Origin: Ardenticatenaceae bacterium
GTDB taxonomy: Bacteria > Chloroflexota > Anaerolineae > Promineifilales > Promineifilaceae
Assembly: GCA_020634495.1 (NCBI GenBank)
Contig: JACKBR010000002.1
Coordinates: 124,001 to 188,000, forward strand
Reading direction: 5' to 3'
DNA length: 64,000 nucleotides
The stretch's first letter is position 1. The number at the start of each line of letters is the position of its first letter. A program made the translations under genes and the position numbers. Positions 63,609-64,000 of the stretch are shown here, piece by piece. The notes beneath the pieces are model-generated. The model did no database searches. It had not been told where the DNA came from and saw only the letters and a program-made list of their open reading frames with translations.

Positions 63609-64000
63609 TCTGAAATCCCTCTCCGGTAAACACGGCCGTTCCGACAAACGCAGCCGATCAGCGTAACGGTCAACGTGTCCGTGTCTAAATCCCTCTCAGG
63701 TAAACACGGCCGTTCCGACGTTTTCGATTCCTCTGTTTTCCGGTTACCAGGAACCGTCTAAATCCCTCTCAGGTAAACACGGCCGTTCCGACGCAAATCG
63801 CGACGTAAACCGTTGCGAACCGGTCTCTTGTCTAAATCCCTCTCAGGTAAACACGGCCGTTCCGACTGATGACGATGAGCCATCTGTGCAAGCAGTGGTT
63901 CAAGTCTAAATCCCTCTCAGGTAAACACGGCCGTTCCGACAGTGGAACACACGCAGGTAATCACCAGTGGGAACGCGTCTAAATCCCTCTCAGGTAAACA
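63609..64000 (-). CRISPR. Type III-D CRISPR array, 37-bp repeats, trailer end, cut by window edge
   Basis: There are six repeats: a degenerate one at 63609-63645, four identical ones at 63683-63719, 63756-63792, 63830-63866 and 63904-63940, and a partial one at 63977-64000. Five spacers of 36-37 bp separate them, all different. The repeat runs GTCTAAATCCC ... CACGGCCGTTCCGAC. Its reverse complement ends GGGATTTAGAC, close to the usual GGGATTGAAAC, giving a likely 8-nt crRNA tag ATTTAGAC, so I infer transcription toward lower coordinates with the leader beyond 64000. The altered first repeat fits a trailer end. The repeat contains the window-wide octamer ACGGCCGT. Confidence 0.97.

Noticed and set aside
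1..64000. tRNA, rRNA or riboswitch genes
   Set aside because: I looked for T-loop motifs and conserved riboswitch cores and found none that could be supported.

Overview
The window looks like a chromosomal segment of a Chloroflexota bacterium (Anaerolineae/Caldilineae-like). This is inferred from the mix of a SARP regulator, a STAND/NB-ARC-TPR protein, a type III-D CRISPR system with csx19 and a P-loop-Csx3 fusion, and a phage-tail-like contractile injection operon; no rRNA or marker gene is present to prove it. A striking base-level signature is the 8-bp palindrome ACGGCCGT. I count by eye about 54 copies outside the CRISPR array and 5 more inside its repeats, where about one would be expected by chance in 64 kb.

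Region 1 (1-34.6 kb, all minus strand) is a contractile injection system or phage-tail-like particle operon. In order of transcription from 34249 it encodes: a possible tail terminator, sheath, tube, a possible tail-assembly chaperone, a Pro/Ala-rich protein, two Cis7-like hub proteins flanking a small helical protein, a 1764-aa multidomain cell-wall enzyme (OmpA-like, HExxH, IPT/TIG, PGRP amidase, PG-binding), gpD-like hub, gpV-like spike, PAAR tip, gp25-like wedge, gpJ-like wedge, a giant gpI-like protein with FliD-hook-like repeats, an unknown protein, a 1673-aa beta-propeller/zinc ribbon/HhH/glycosyltransferase fusion, an 18x31-aa repeat protein and a holin-like protein. A LysM-FnIII lipoprotein and a clostripain (C11) protease follow. 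No AAA+ ATPase and no obvious tape measure is present.

Region 2 (34.4-41 kb) is regulatory and accessory: a 65-aa conserved small protein, a SARP/BTAD regulator, a divergent HTH-NB-ARC-TPR protein, a decayed serine-recombinase fragment and a four-repeat zinc-ribbon protein.

Region 3 (41-48.6 kb) holds a secreted ExeM/NucH-type nuclease, a graveyard with an integrase remnant and a broken DUF234-type ATPase, and an intact tyrosine recombinase with a 33-bp palindrome just upstream.

Region 4 (48.7-64 kb) is a type III-D CRISPR locus. A minus-strand gene train runs cas10, cas7, csx10, cas7-2x, csx19, TIGR03986-type cas7, pentapeptide-repeat membrane protein, EAD7-SAVED protein, membrane-anchored half-SAVED protein, cas6. 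Upstream lie a CARF-LuxR-type HTH regulator (minus) and a divergent P-loop-Csx3 ring nuclease (plus), then a 37-bp-repeat CRISPR array that runs off the window. Cas10 lacks an HD domain but keeps GGDD. The likely circuit is: target RNA activates Cas10 to make cyclic oligoadenylate; the SAVED proteins and membrane protein respond; the CARF-HTH protein adjusts transcription; Csx3 removes the signal. No Csm6/Csx1 RNase or cas1/cas2 is in view. The SAVED/pentapeptide effector module is the best candidate for an undescribed system.
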